46,105 bases of DNA from a virus, in the IMG/VR virus record IMGVR_UViG_3300023179_000179, positions 1 through 46,105 of that record; one strand, given 5' to 3'. Positions within the stretch are counted from its first letter, which is position 1, and the number at the start of each line of letters is the position of its first letter. Below the pieces are notes generated by a model that was not told the DNA's origin, searched no databases, and saw only the letters and a program-made list of their open reading frames with translations. Shown here piece after piece: positions 1-6,408 of this stretch. The position numbers were made by a program, and so were the translations under genes.

Positions 1-188
1 CAGCTGGCGAGTGTAGTTGGTGTCCACAAATGCGTGAGCTGCTCGCGTTCCGCGACATCTCTAAATCGTTCGGTACGAAGTTTGCAATCGCAAACCTAAT
101 TGCCTCTGCTCCAGAGATGGACCGCCCCGTCGTTGCGGATGTTCTCACACGAGTCTATGGCGAGGAGTGCCGTCCCGCGAAGATCTAA
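1..188 (+). CDS. C-terminal end of a probable MoxR/CobS-like AAA+ ATPase (5' cut by window)
   Basis: An open frame enters from the left edge and stops at 186-188, leaving about 61 residues ending DVLTRVYGEECRPAKI. The readable start contains CSWCP, then a helical stretch QMRELLAFRDISKSFG. No catalytic motif remains, so the ATPase call is inference. It rests on two points: the segment resembles the small helical C-terminal part of AAA+ modules (an Arg in a helix followed by further helices), and the next protein gene encodes a vWA protein, which commonly pairs with MoxR-type ATPases. A terminator hairpin follows 24 bases after the stop, so the tRNA and the vWA gene are separate units. It could equally be an unrelated protein. 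Confidence 0.4.
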   Translation, partial: AGECSWCPQMRELLAFRDISKSFGTKFAIANLIASAPEMDRPVVADVLTRVYGEECRPAKI

Positions 189-211
189 TCCCCTTCGCAA
201 AAAAGGAAAGG

Positions 212-243
212 CTCTAGGTTGGGTGCCTAGAGTCTTCTCCTTT
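212..243 (+). terminator. Rho-independent terminator
   Basis: A 7-bp stem CTCTAGG (212-218) / CCTAGAG (226-232) with a 7-base loop is followed by a pyrimidine tract TCTTCTCCTTT. It closes the upstream ATPase-like gene just before the tRNA. Confidence 0.75.
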
Positions 244-244
244 A

Positions 245-318
245 AGGGCGGTAGCTCAGTTGGTTAGAGCCCCGGACTCATAATCCGGTCGTCGTCGGTT
301 CGAGCCCGACCCGCCCTA
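245..318 (+). tRNA. tRNA with CAU anticodon (Met-elongator or Ile2 type)
   Basis: A complete cloverleaf can be drawn. The acceptor AGGGCGG (245-251) pairs with CCGCCCT (311-317), with A as discriminator at 318. The D-arm is GCUC/GAGC, the anticodon stem CCGGA/UCCGG holds loop CUCAUAA, and the T-arm GUCGG/CCGAC holds loop UUCGAGC. The anticodon is CAU. The acceptor lacks the 1-72 mismatch of an initiator, so this is an elongator tRNA-Met or a lysidine-modified tRNA-Ile; the sequence alone does not settle which. CCA is not encoded. Phage tRNAs of this kind usually offset codon-usage differences with the host. Confidence 0.93.
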
Positions 319-324
319 CTTACC

Positions 325-333
325 TGATATAAT
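325..333 (+). promoter_or_regulatory. Extended -10 promoter (family copy 1)
   Basis: TGATATAAT followed by AGTACTA, 36 bases upstream of the vWA start codon, with the family leader GACGGAAGGA before the gene. No convincing -35 hexamer is visible because the tRNA occupies that position. Confidence 0.8.
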
Positions 334-368
334 AGTACTACTACTACACTGACGGAAGGATACAAAGA

Positions 369-2165
369 ATGGGACACATCAAAGTCTCTGCCACAAGGGC
401 AGAGGTTACTCCAAGGGAGTGGCTGCAAGCTGGCGCTCAACTAGGAGACCTTGTTAATATTTGGGCAGGTCGTACGGATATTGTCGCGTACGTTGGTCCA
501 GGAGCTGGTGGACGAACTCCAGCGTGTTTTAACCCTCAATTGGCAGAAGTCGAAGTCAATGTTAACGTAGCTTTTGGTCCAGGTATGAACCCGGAGTCAA
601 TTGGCGATATTCGTTTGCGCAACACACAGTTCGAGTATCCTAGAGCGTCTGGAGCAATTTTCCATGAAGCGCTACACGCCCGGTACTCTCGATTTGATCT
701 TTCTAAAGCTATAGAGGAACTTACTCCTTCAGAGTATCAGTCTCTTACGTTACTAGAAGAAACTCGCATTGAAAAGCTTGGAGTAGAAAACTTTCCAGCA
801 AATCGAGTATTTCTTCGCGCATGTGCAATGGACATAGTTCTTTCAGAAATTAATGAACATCTAGAAGAGTCAAACACTACTCGGGCAATTGGTAGCATTG
901 CAGGACTCGTTCTTGCACGCATCGATGCAGGTTCGCTAGAAGAGGATGATGTCATTGAGGTGAAGAAGCTTGTTCTAGAGTTCTTGGGTGAAGAGACGTA
1001 CGGCAAACTGCGTAGCGTGTGGCTTCGATTCCAGATGCACGACGATCATCGCAATCCAACTAACTTGTACGTTCTTGCAAAAGAGTGGGATAAGATTCTT
1101 TCAGAAGTTGCAAAAGAAAGAGGAGAGCAAGAGCCAGAAAAATGTATGCCTTGGATTGTTAAAGGAATCATTAAAGAAATTCTTGATGAAATGGAAGAAG
1201 CTTCAGAGAATATTGCTATATCAGTAAACGATGATGCACAGGATCAAGAGCAACAAGAAGATTGGAAAGAAATAGTTACCAACAGAGACAAGGCAGCTAA
1301 GGATCAGCGCGAAAATAAAAAGACTGCTGATGACGTTTTCAGTATGGATACTGCTGCGATAGCAGCGTGCAAGACGCTATCTTCTCTTCGCGAGGTTCGC
1401 AATCCAGAACCTAAGGAACGAGCAGCAGCGGTGAAGATTGCTCAAATGCTAGAAAAAGCTAAGTATCGTGAGCGTGATGAAAAGGAGATCAAGAGCATTC
1501 TTCCTCCAGGTAATCTTCGCACACGCGCAATGGTTCAGAATGCTGCGTACAAAGCGCAAGGATCAATGTTGCGCGCGGAACCTTGGCGTCGAATAGTGCG
1601 TAAGCACACTGATGATCCAACACTAAACGTTGGTGTCATCGTTGATATCTCTGGTTCAATGAACAAAGCAATGCAGCCAATGGCAGTCACTGCGTGGGCA
1701 ATGTCGGAAGCAGTGCGTCGCGTACAAGGTAGATGTGCAATGGTGTATTACGGAAACGACGTGTTCCCTACACTCAAGCCAGGACAGCACCTTGATCAAG
1801 TTAATGTGTACTCTGCCCCTGATGGAACTGAAAAGTTTAACAAAGCATTCAAAGCTGTTGATGGTGCATTGAATCTTATCAATGGAACTGGCGCTCGTCT
1901 TCTTGTAGTTGTGAGTGATGGTTGCTACGTTGAGAGTGAGGTAGCCGCAGCAAAAGAGTGGATAAAGAAGTGTGACGCTAGTGGAGTTGCAGTGTTGTGG
2001 CTTCCATTTACTGAAAGCTTCCGTCTGAACTATGCGCGTGATATCATTCGTGGAACTTCAGCAGTTCTAATGGGCGACATCACAGATCCAGTAGATGCTG
2101 CTCTAGAAATCGGAAGAGCTGCTGCGACTGCTCTATCAAAGATTGGCAGTCGCCTGGCTGCCTAA
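369..2165 (+). CDS. vWA-domain protein with N-terminal HExxH metallopeptidase-like motif (CobT-like)
   Basis: The protein has 598 residues and begins at ATG after GACGGAAGGA. The C-terminal third is a von Willebrand factor A domain: VGVIVDISGSM gives the MIDAS residues D426, S428 and S430, and VVVSDGC is the usual later vWA strand. Near the N-terminus, IFHEALHARYSR carries an HExxH signature (H99, E100, H103), as in the putative metallopeptidase part of CobT/DUF2201-type proteins. The middle (about 270-400) is acidic and charged. Partners of this family are MoxR/CobS AAA+ ATPases that remodel a target protein or insert a cofactor, and the truncated gene at the left edge may be that partner. 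Target unknown. The vWA call is firm; peptidase activity is not shown. Confidence 0.85.
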   Translation: MGHIKVSATRAEVTPREWLQAGAQLGDLVNIWAGRTDIVAYVGPGAGGRTPACFNPQLAEVEVNVNVAFGPGMNPESIGDIRLRNTQFEYPRASGAIFHEALHARYSRFDLSKAIEELTPSEYQSLTLLEETRIEKLGVENFPANRVFLRACAMDIVLSEINEHLEESNTTRAIGSIAGLVLARIDAGSLEEDDVIEVKKLVLEFLGEETYGKLRSVWLRFQMHDDHRNPTNLYVLAKEWDKILSEVAKERGEQEPEKCMPWIVKGIIKEILDEMEEASENIAISVNDDAQDQEQQEDWKEIVTNRDKAAKDQRENKKTADDVFSMDTAAIAACKTLSSLREVRNPEPKERAAAVKIAQMLEKAKYRERDEKEIKSILPPGNLRTRAMVQNAAYKAQGSMLRAEPWRRIVRKHTDDPTLNVGVIVDISGSMNKAMQPMAVTAWAMSEAVRRVQGRCAMVYYGNDVFPTLKPGQHLDQVNVYSAPDGTEKFNKAFKAVDGALNLINGTGARLLVVVSDGCYVESEVAAAKEWIKKCDASGVAVLWLPFTESFRLNYARDIIRGTSAVLMGDITDPVDAALEIGRAAATALSKIGSRLAA

Positions 2166-2170
2166 CAGAT

Positions 2171-2221
2171 CTGGTGCTGGCGGTAATCCCTTCCGTCAGA
2201 CGTGTGTCCCGTCAGCACCAG
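2171..2221 (+). terminator. Long hairpin after the vWA gene
   Basis: CTGGTGCTGGCGG (2171-2183) pairs with CCGTCAGCACCAG (2209-2221) with one internal mismatch and a 25-base loop. The T-tract after it (TTACTTTTA) is weak, so this is either an inefficient terminator or a leader structure for the protease gene. Confidence 0.55.
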
Positions 2222-2248
2222 TTACTTTTACAAACAAACAATGACAAA

Positions 2249-3148
2249 ATGAAAAGAGACAAAATGAAAAACAAAAAGCTAGCAGTCATCGGCGCTTTTA
2301 TTACAGCAGCAGCGTTACTCGCAGCTCCTGCTCATGCGGCCAATGAAAAATCAGTAGTGATTATCGATAGTGGCGTGGATACCAGCGGGTTCCTTAAGAG
2401 CTACATCATTGATGAAGCCTGCTTCATCGAGTATGGTAAGTGCCCTAATGGCACAGCGCAGATGACCGGGCCAGGCTCCGCAAATGTTGTGCCGACTTCA
2501 ACCACTGACAGAGTGTTTAGTCACGGGTCACAGATGTCGTCAGTAGTTATTGCAAAGAACCCTGCGGTGAAGATTGTGCCTGTTCGAATTGTTGGCATGG
2601 CTAACAACGGGTTTGCTACTACGTTTACACCTAAGGCGATAGCTCTTGCTCTTAGCTGGGTCAACGATAACTCTGAACGGCTAAACGTGTCTGCTGTTCT
2701 TATTGCTATGGGTCGGTCATCAGGTGGAGCCTGCCAAATAGAAAAGCCTTTGCAAGATCTTATCATTTCTCTTAATAACAAGGGCGTGCAAGTAGTTTCA
2801 GCGACTGGTAACCTTGCGGGTAAGTCTGTTGACTACCCAGCCTGTATACCACAAGTCGTGGCGGTAGGAGCGACGGACACAGAATACAAATTAAAAGGTT
2901 ATGGTGTTATTCAGCCTGTCTCATACTATACAAACATGGGCCCTGAGATCGATTTCTTCATGCTAGGTCGATACAAGACCACGGCCCTTAATGGAACTAG
3001 CGCAGTAACGGACGGGACGTCTAACGCAGCGGCGGCGTTTGCTGGGCTCTGGAGTTCACTGAGCGGCGTATCGTTGGACTCTCTAAAGGCAACCGCGGGT
3101 ACCAGTATGCGCGGCTTGACGCCTCTACCAAATACGTTCTTGAATTAA
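2249..3148 (+). CDS. Exported subtilisin-like (S8 family) serine protease
   Basis: The frame opens at 2174, but that lies inside a hairpin. The ATG at 2249 (or 2264, after AAGAGAC) gives a proper signal peptide: KNKK, a hydrophobic core AVIGAFITAAALLAAP and an AHA-A cleavage site. The catalytic triad is recognisable: D40 in IIDSGVD, H92 in FSHGSQ and S258 in DGTSNAAAAFAG. At about 300 residues it is shorter than secreted subtilisins and has no obvious long propeptide. Export implies action outside the cytoplasm, for instance on envelope or surface proteins during infection; this is inference. It has no promoter of the family type of its own and may be read through from the vWA gene. Confidence 0.85.
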   Translation: MKRDKMKNKKLAVIGAFITAAALLAAPAHAANEKSVVIIDSGVDTSGFLKSYIIDEACFIEYGKCPNGTAQMTGPGSANVVPTSTTDRVFSHGSQMSSVVIAKNPAVKIVPVRIVGMANNGFATTFTPKAIALALSWVNDNSERLNVSAVLIAMGRSSGGACQIEKPLQDLIISLNNKGVQVVSATGNLAGKSVDYPACIPQVVAVGATDTEYKLKGYGVIQPVSYYTNMGPEIDFFMLGRYKTTALNGTSAVTDGTSNAAAAFAGLWSSLSGVSLDSLKATAGTSMRGLTPLPNTFLN

Positions 3149-3178
3149 GGCCTGACTATCCAATAAACCTGATATAAT
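3149..3178 (+). promoter_or_regulatory. Extended -10 promoter (family copy 2)
   Basis: TG plus TATAAT at 3173-3178 with AGTACTA downstream; the -35 region is weak. It drives the zinc-ribbon gene at 3259. Confidence 0.8.
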
Positions 3179-3191
3179 AGTACTAACTAGT

Positions 3192-3233
3192 GGTGCAGGG
3201 GGTTCCAGATACGGATCCGGCCTCCTGCCCACC
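3192..3233 (+). promoter_or_regulatory. 5' UTR hairpin upstream of the zinc-ribbon gene
   Basis: GGT-GCAGG (3192-3199) pairs with CCTGC-(CC)-ACC (3224-3233), and an inner GGTTCC/GGATCC nearly pairs. It sits between the promoter and the conserved leader AACGACGGAAGGA, so this transcript has a longer structured 5' UTR than its neighbours. Its role is unknown. Confidence 0.5.
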
Positions 3234-3258
3234 CTATCAACGACGGAAGGACAACGGC

Positions 3259-3423
3259 ATGGCGACTACGATACACGCAGGAGACTGCATCAACGGGTGT
3301 GATACCTGTAGAGAAAACTATCACAACGGCAAGCCTGACATATTCAGAGTGTATGACGAAGACTCTATTCTTGGAGACGCCTACTACTGCGGTCTCTGTA
3401 ACGAATTACTGCAGGTGGGATAA
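3259..3423 (+). CDS. Small zinc-ribbon protein
   Basis: This is a 54-residue protein. The frame opens at 3190, but the ATG at 3259 follows the family leader CGACGGAAGGACAACGGC and is the better start. CxxxCxxC (CINGCDTC) near the N-terminus and YYCGLC near the C-terminus form a treble-clef or zinc-ribbon type cysteine arrangement. It is probably a DNA-, RNA- or protein-binding adaptor made early in infection. The next gene starts at its stop (GGGATAATG), so the two are translationally coupled. Function not recognised. Confidence 0.75.
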   Translation: MATTIHAGDCINGCDTCRENYHNGKPDIFRVYDEDSILGDAYYCGLCNELLQVG

Positions 3424-3641
3424 TGAAACCTATATATGTTGCGCATGAAGGTTCCGGTGCGATTTTCAATTTAGCGGACACTGGTTACATTTTTTCGCAA
3501 GAAGACTTAGAAGAAAACCCAGGTATGGCTGATGATATTGAAAACGGCGACTGTGAAGGCGGGTACGAAGTTACTCCAGGGCTAGCAGTAATGTTCTATG
3601 AGTTAGCAAAAAGCTACTGGGAGTTCGAAAACAAAAAATAA
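3423..3641 (+). CDS. Small acidic hypothetical protein
   Basis: This 72-residue protein begins MKPIYVAHEG and is rich in Asp and Glu (QEDLEENPGMADDIEN). Its ATG overlaps the stop of the zinc-ribbon gene, and CAGGTGGGA serves as ribosome binding site. There is no membrane segment and no known motif. Acidic small early phage proteins sometimes mimic DNA or bind host enzymes, but nothing here shows that. Confidence 0.7.
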   Translation: MKPIYVAHEGSGAIFNLADTGYIFSQEDLEENPGMADDIENGDCEGGYEVTPGLAVMFYELAKSYWEFENKK

Positions 3642-3653
3642 TTCCGGAAGGTG

Positions 3654-3683
3654 TTGTATTTTATAATAGATCTATGTTATAAT
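3654..3683 (+). promoter_or_regulatory. Promoter with -35 and extended -10 (family copy 3)
   Basis: TTGTAT (3654-3659), an 18-bp spacer, then TGT-TATAAT (3678-3683) and AGTACTA. It is one of the clearest -35 matches of the family. Confidence 0.85.
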
Positions 3684-3710
3684 AGTACTAACAACGACGG
3701 AAGGACTGGA

Positions 3711-4010
3711 ATGAACACAAATGTATGGATGCGGGAAGCTCAAGGCTTTAGCCTAGAGACTGCAGTCAACATAGGCTCTGAATGGACTTTGGCTGAAACT
3801 CGTAAACTTGAACTTATGAAAGCTTCTGGCAAGTCTATAAAAGAGATCGCAAAAGCTTTAGGGCGCTCTTACTACTCAATATCAACCAGACTTATCAACA
3901 TTGGTGCAGTAACCCACCACAAAAAATCTAACAAGCCTGCTCCTCTAGCTCCGGTAATCTGCGGAAAATGCTTTACAGTCTCATCAAAGTCCGGGGTCTG
4001 CCTCTGCTGA
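3711..4010 (+). CDS. Myb/SANT-like HTH protein with C-terminal cysteines
   Basis: The ATG at 3711 follows the leader AACGACGGAAGGACTGGA and is preferred to the upstream in-frame start at 3651. In the 99-residue product, residues about 22-65 (EWTLAETRKLELMKASGKS, then IKEIAKALGRSYYSISTRL) fit the Trp-led three-helix pattern used by phage Myb-like DNA-binding proteins. A tail with CGKC and a terminal CLC could bind metal. It probably regulates transcription in the accessory region; the target is unknown. It is monocistronic between two family promoters. Confidence 0.75.
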   Translation: MNTNVWMREAQGFSLETAVNIGSEWTLAETRKLELMKASGKSIKEIAKALGRSYYSISTRLINIGAVTHHKKSNKPAPLAPVICGKCFTVSSKSGVCLC

Positions 4011-4016
4011 GGCACC

Positions 4017-4046
4017 CTGTACTTATTCCTCACTGCCTGATATAAT
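4017..4046 (+). promoter_or_regulatory. Promoter with -35 and extended -10 (family copy 4)
   Basis: CTGTAC (4017-4022), an 18-bp spacer, then TGA-TATAAT (4041-4046). The leader CCAACGACGGAAGGA follows. It drives the operon 4077-5687. Confidence 0.87.
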
Positions 4047-4076
4047 TGAACCATACCAACGACGGAAGGATAGAAA

Positions 4077-4265
4077 ATGAAAGACAAAGAAGACGTAGTA
4101 ATCTATGACTCAAGTCTGACCTTGGATCAACTCAAGGACATGTGGGGTTATATGCAAGAAGAAGATGCAGTAGAATTTACGCAAGAAGAGCTTGATAAGC
4201 TCGGCGCTGACATCAACGATGCGATTCACAGCACCATTGAAGACTTCTTGAATAGTAGGGACTAA
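4077..4265 (+). CDS. Small acidic hypothetical protein
   Basis: This 62-residue, strongly acidic protein begins MKDKEDVVIYDSS and has predicted helices (LTLDQLKDMWGYMQEEDAV, then FTQEELDKLGADINDAI). It is the first gene of a seven-gene operon behind copy 4 of the promoter and carries the standard leader GACGGAAGGATAGAAA before the ATG. No family recognised. Confidence 0.75.
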   Translation: MKDKEDVVIYDSSLTLDQLKDMWGYMQEEDAVEFTQEELDKLGADINDAIHSTIEDFLNSRD

Positions 4266-4269
4266 TCAA

Positions 4270-4548
4270 ATGACTCTATACAATTCGGACATCGTAAAAG
4301 TAAATGACTATCTGTACGACAACATCAACACTGCAGTTACCTACATCAAAGAAAATTGGAGAGCAGAACTCGATCTTGACTTTTTCAGTAGCGAGGATAT
4401 AGAGCTAGTCTCTGTCGAGTACGCCGAAGCTGGAATAGTAGTGAAGTACTTAGCAGTTGACTACTACGATGAGCAAGATAGACAAGTTATGAAAGAAATC
4501 GAAGAGATTCTTGAAGTCTCATACACGTCAATGATGGTGACTGTCTGA
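4270..4548 (+). CDS. Hypothetical protein
   Basis: This 92-residue protein begins MTLYNSDIVKVNDYL and has mixed alpha/beta character and many acidic residues. It starts four bases after the previous stop and its own stop overlaps the next ATG (TGATG), so the operon is tightly coupled. No motif recognised. Confidence 0.75.
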   Translation: MTLYNSDIVKVNDYLYDNINTAVTYIKENWRAELDLDFFSSEDIELVSVEYAEAGIVVKYLAVDYYDEQDRQVMKEIEEILEVSYTSMMVTV

Positions 4549-4727
4549 TGGGTATTCTACTTACAGATGGTAATGCCTTCGCTATTATTGGAGCAGGGCG
4601 TAGGGAATTAGAAAAGCTTGGGCGCGGTGACGAAGTTTCGACGTTCACTGCAGAAATGACTGCAGGCGACTACGATCACTTGCTTCAAACAATGTTGAAA
4701 TGGTTTCCAGAGGTGGAGGTAGCATGA
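4548..4727 (+). CDS. Small conserved-type phage protein (59 aa)
   Basis: This short gene has its start overlapping the previous stop (CTGATGG) and its stop overlapping the next start (CATGA). The product begins MGILLTDGNAFAIIGAGRR and ends with DYDHLLQTMLKWFPEVEVA. The pattern (D-G-N-A-F, a Gly-rich turn, then GDYDHLLQT) resembles small proteins common in actinophages and phages of related hosts. Function unknown. The two overlaps and in-frame codon use make it a confident gene despite its size. Confidence 0.8.
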   Translation: MGILLTDGNAFAIIGAGRRELEKLGRGDEVSTFTAEMTAGDYDHLLQTMLKWFPEVEVA

Positions 4728-4927
4728 AAACTTATACAATCAAGTACACTTATGAAAAGTGGTATTCAATAAACGTTGCCGCTGAGAGTGAAGAACAAGC
4801 TAGGGAGCTTTTCTTTTCTGGAGAATTCAATGATGAAGATCGAGTGCTTATAGGTGAAGAAATCCAAGATGGTATAGACATTGAAGAGATAGACGAAAGG
4901 ACAGATGGTGAAAAAGAAAGTAAATAA
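4724..4927 (+). CDS. Small acidic hypothetical protein
   Basis: The ATG at 4724 overlaps the previous stop, and GGTGGAGG provides a strong ribosome binding site; an in-frame GTG at 4700 is less likely. The 67-residue product begins MKTYTIKYTYEKWYS, suggesting beta-strands, followed by a helix rich in Glu (AESEEQARELFF) and an acidic tail. The opening pattern is typical of small phage proteins annotated only as hypothetical. Confidence 0.75.
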   Translation: MKTYTIKYTYEKWYSINVAAESEEQARELFFSGEFNDEDRVLIGEEIQDGIDIEEIDERTDGEKESK

Positions 4928-5135
4928 AAATAGCATAGTGTTCTATGCGCTAGTTGTTATGTCAGCAGTGATTGGCACTGGTGGCTTTCCGCCAGCCTGG
5001 GCGATTACAGGTTGGATGCTTCACTCTCGATTCCAAGTAAAGATTCAACGTAAGGAAGTAGTTGCAGCTACGCCTGCGAGTCCAGTAAAACAGACTAAGC
5101 CTGTTGCACGAGTAAAGAAGGTAGTTGTCAAATGA
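4905..5135 (+). CDS. Small single-pass membrane protein
   Basis: A 76-residue protein overlaps its upstream neighbour by 23 bases, with AAAGGA as ribosome binding site. Residues about 10-32 (IVFYALVVMSAVIGTGGFPP and on) form a membrane segment. It is followed by a Lys/Arg-rich C-terminal tail with Pro and Ala (QTKPVARVKKVVVK), giving an N-out or anchored topology with a basic tail. Role unknown; it lies too far from the lysis genes to be called a holin. Confidence 0.7.
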   Translation: MVKKKVNKNSIVFYALVVMSAVIGTGGFPPAWAITGWMLHSRFQVKIQRKEVVAATPASPVKQTKPVARVKKVVVK

Positions 5136-5509
5136 TTACTGCGATAAGAGTAAACACAGACTTCACGACAGAGATCTTAGATCTCGAGACGGATAGCCTT
5201 GCACAACTCCAGGAAGCGGTAGGCGGACTCATTCAAGCTGTCGACTTGCGGGACGACCTCACCATCTGGGTGAACGAAGAGGGCAAGCTCATCAACGGTA
5301 TGGAACCAAACATCATCGGCACGCACCTGTGGGAGAAGGCATTCGGCATGACGGACGTCATCATGGGCAACATTGTTGTTACGGGTGCACCGGACGATGA
5401 CGGATACAACCACCCACTGTCACAGGCATGGGTCACTCAACTCCAAGAGCTAGCGGCAAAGCTAGCATCGGCAAGAGCGGGCGAGGTTCACATCTATGTC
5501 GGCGACTAG
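5132..5509 (+). CDS. DUF3846-like protein
   Basis: The start overlaps the previous stop (AAATGATT). The 125-residue protein contains the recognisable order of a DUF3846 domain: a variable N-terminus, WVNEEGKLINGMEPNIIGT, then MTDVIMGNIVVTGAPDDDGY. DUF3846 proteins are common in phages and mobile elements of actinobacteria and firmicutes and have no established function. Codon use here is richer in G and C than in the genes just upstream. Confidence 0.75.
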   Translation: MITAIRVNTDFTTEILDLETDSLAQLQEAVGGLIQAVDLRDDLTIWVNEEGKLINGMEPNIIGTHLWEKAFGMTDVIMGNIVVTGAPDDDGYNHPLSQAWVTQLQELAAKLASARAGEVHIYVGD

Positions 5510-5687
5510 AAAGAAGAACGCATCAGCGGGCGTCTGGGAAATACGAGATGTCTACACGGGCGAACGTATCTCTAAGTTTAGAGCGCGTCGGCACGCTGAC
5601 GTGACCAGATATCTGGAGATGGCGCATATCGGGTTAAAGAGACCTATAGGCGACTTTGAGGCTGTGTTCATTGCAGATTGGGAATAA
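5496..5687 (+). CDS. Small basic hypothetical protein
   Basis: The last gene of the operon, 63 residues, overlaps the DUF3846 gene by 14 bases. The sequence MSATRKKNASAGVWEIRD has an Arg/Lys-rich middle (KFRARRHADVTRYL), so it may bind nucleic acid. No known motif. The structured RNA unit begins about 55 bases downstream. Confidence 0.7.
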   Translation: MSATRKKNASAGVWEIRDVYTGERISKFRARRHADVTRYLEMAHIGLKRPIGDFEAVFIADWE

Positions 5688-5741
5688 AAAATTAAATAGC
5701 GGCCTGGAGGGGGTAAAATTACACCAAAAGGCTGACGGGCA

Positions 5742-5750
5742 TGATATAAT
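5742..5750 (+). promoter_or_regulatory. Extended -10 promoter of the ncRNA (family copy 5)
   Basis: TGATATAAT followed by AGTACC. No gene and no GACGGAAGGA leader follow within 300 bases, so this copy drives a non-coding transcript. Confidence 0.82.
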
Positions 5751-5756
5751 AGTACC

Positions 5757-6028
5757 AATGGGCTCACTAAGTCTTGGAGCATAAGGGTATCCCATGGGGA
5801 CACTAATCCCGATAAGCTGACGGTTACCGCAGGGTAACTTGACTTAGGAAAGAGACAGAGCGATATAGTCTTAGGGAAGTTAGGATTAAAACCGTACAGC
5901 AAAATCGACATGCGGTATTGCGCAAAAAGTGAAGCGCGAATCAGACCCTAGGTGAGCAAACTGTTTCGTCCAGTGATTTGAAGCTGGTTATGTGTACTCC
6001 AATCCATGTAACCAGCTTCTTTCATTTT
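5757..6028 (+). ncRNA. Structured non-coding RNA of about 270 nt (sRNA-1)
   Basis: The unit runs from a family promoter to a strong terminator without a plausible coding frame. Several helices can be drawn: CTAAGTC (5767-5773) with GACTTAG (5841-5847); TCCC-ATG-GGGA (5790-5800); GTTACC-GCAG-GGTAAC (5823-5838); CTTAGGG (5870-5876) with CCCTAGG (5946-5952, one wobble); TTGCGC (5918-5923) with GCGCGA (5934-5939). The terminal hairpin 5980-6019 presents TACTCCAATC. The loop octamer CTCCAATC (5997-6004) is exactly complementary to GATTGGAG (6091-6098), the ribosome binding region of the next gene. The same loop recurs in the RNA at 13133. No Rfam family recognised: it is too short for GOLLD or ROOL and lacks a tmRNA acceptor. 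Confidence 0.72.
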
Positions 6029-6029
6029 G
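5980..6029 (+). terminator. Terminator hairpin of sRNA-1
   Basis: GAAGCTGGTTA (5980-5990) pairs perfectly with TAACCAGCTTC (6009-6019), followed by TTTCATTTT. The apical part carries the shared TGTACTCCAATCCA element. Confidence 0.85.
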
Positions 6030-6031
6030 TA

Positions 6032-6061
6032 TTGTACTTTATAATAGATCCATGTTATAAT
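6032..6061 (+). promoter_or_regulatory. Promoter with -35 and extended -10 (family copy 6)
   Basis: TTGTAC (6032-6037), an 18-bp spacer, then TGT-TATAAT (6056-6061). It is the best -35 of the set and lies directly after the sRNA-1 terminator. Confidence 0.87.
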
Positions 6062-6104
6062 TATCTTATTAACGAGTTACGTTAATAGTTGATTGGAGAC
6101 TCAA

Positions 6105-6335
6105 ATGGTTAACAAGAATAACGAAGTTGCCGGCGAGATTGTCGGATGGTTTGAAAACTACGCATCAGTTTATGAATTCGATACACGAATTCAGTTTGAA
6201 GATTTCTCGCTTGAAGATATGAAATCATGCGACCTTGAAACTGTATGGTCGATTGTTGGCCCAATGGTTAAGGAACTTGTTGGAAGCTACCTTCAGGCAC
6301 AAATCGAAGAGCTTGAGATCGAGTTAGAAGACTAA
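6105..6335 (+). CDS. Small acidic hypothetical protein, possible sRNA target
   Basis: The ATG at 6105 has GGAG six bases upstream and is preferred to an in-frame TTG at 6093. The 76-residue protein (start MVNKNNEVAGEIVGWFENY, end ELEIELED) is helical and acidic and has no known motif. Unlike its neighbours it lacks the GACGGAAGGA leader: its ribosome binding region is TTGATTGGAGACTC, and GATTGGAG is the exact complement of the sRNA-1 loop. A strong terminator follows, so it is monocistronic. Confidence 0.75.
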   Translation: MVNKNNEVAGEIVGWFENYASVYEFDTRIQFEDFSLEDMKSCDLETVWSIVGPMVKELVGSYLQAQIEELEIELED

Positions 6336-6347
6336 TTAAAAGCTACG

Positions 6348-6386
6348 GGGTAGGCGCGAAGCAAAGCGCCTATCCTGTACTTTTTA
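6348..6386 (+). terminator. Rho-independent terminator
   Basis: A 10-bp stem (6348-6357 with 6366-6375) with core AGGCGC/GCGCCT and an 8-base loop is followed by TGTACTTTTT. The T-tract overlaps the -35 of the next promoter. Confidence 0.88.
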
Positions 6387-6404
6387 TAATTAACCTGATA
6401 TAAT
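6375..6404 (+). promoter_or_regulatory. Promoter with -35 and extended -10 (family copy 7)
   Basis: CTGTAC (6375-6380), an 18-bp spacer, then TGA-TATAAT (6399-6404). No start codon with a ribosome binding site follows. Confidence 0.8.
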
Positions 6405-6408
6405 TATC

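Noticed and set aside
3190-3258. Upstream start of the zinc-ribbon gene
   Set aside because: It would begin inside the 5' UTR hairpin before the conserved leader; ATG 3259 has the standard ribosome binding site.
5757-6028. Group I intron in the structured RNA (ATATAGTC and TAAGCTGACGG resemble intron core pieces)
   Set aside because: The stretch before ATATAGTC is too short for P3 and P8, no proper P7 partner is found, and the flanks do not form a split gene. The likeness to the Tetrahymena sequence lies in a peripheral part, not the core.
5757-6028. tmRNA, GOLLD or ROOL RNA
   Set aside because: No tRNA-like ends or tag frame, and the length of about 270 nt is far below GOLLD and ROOL.
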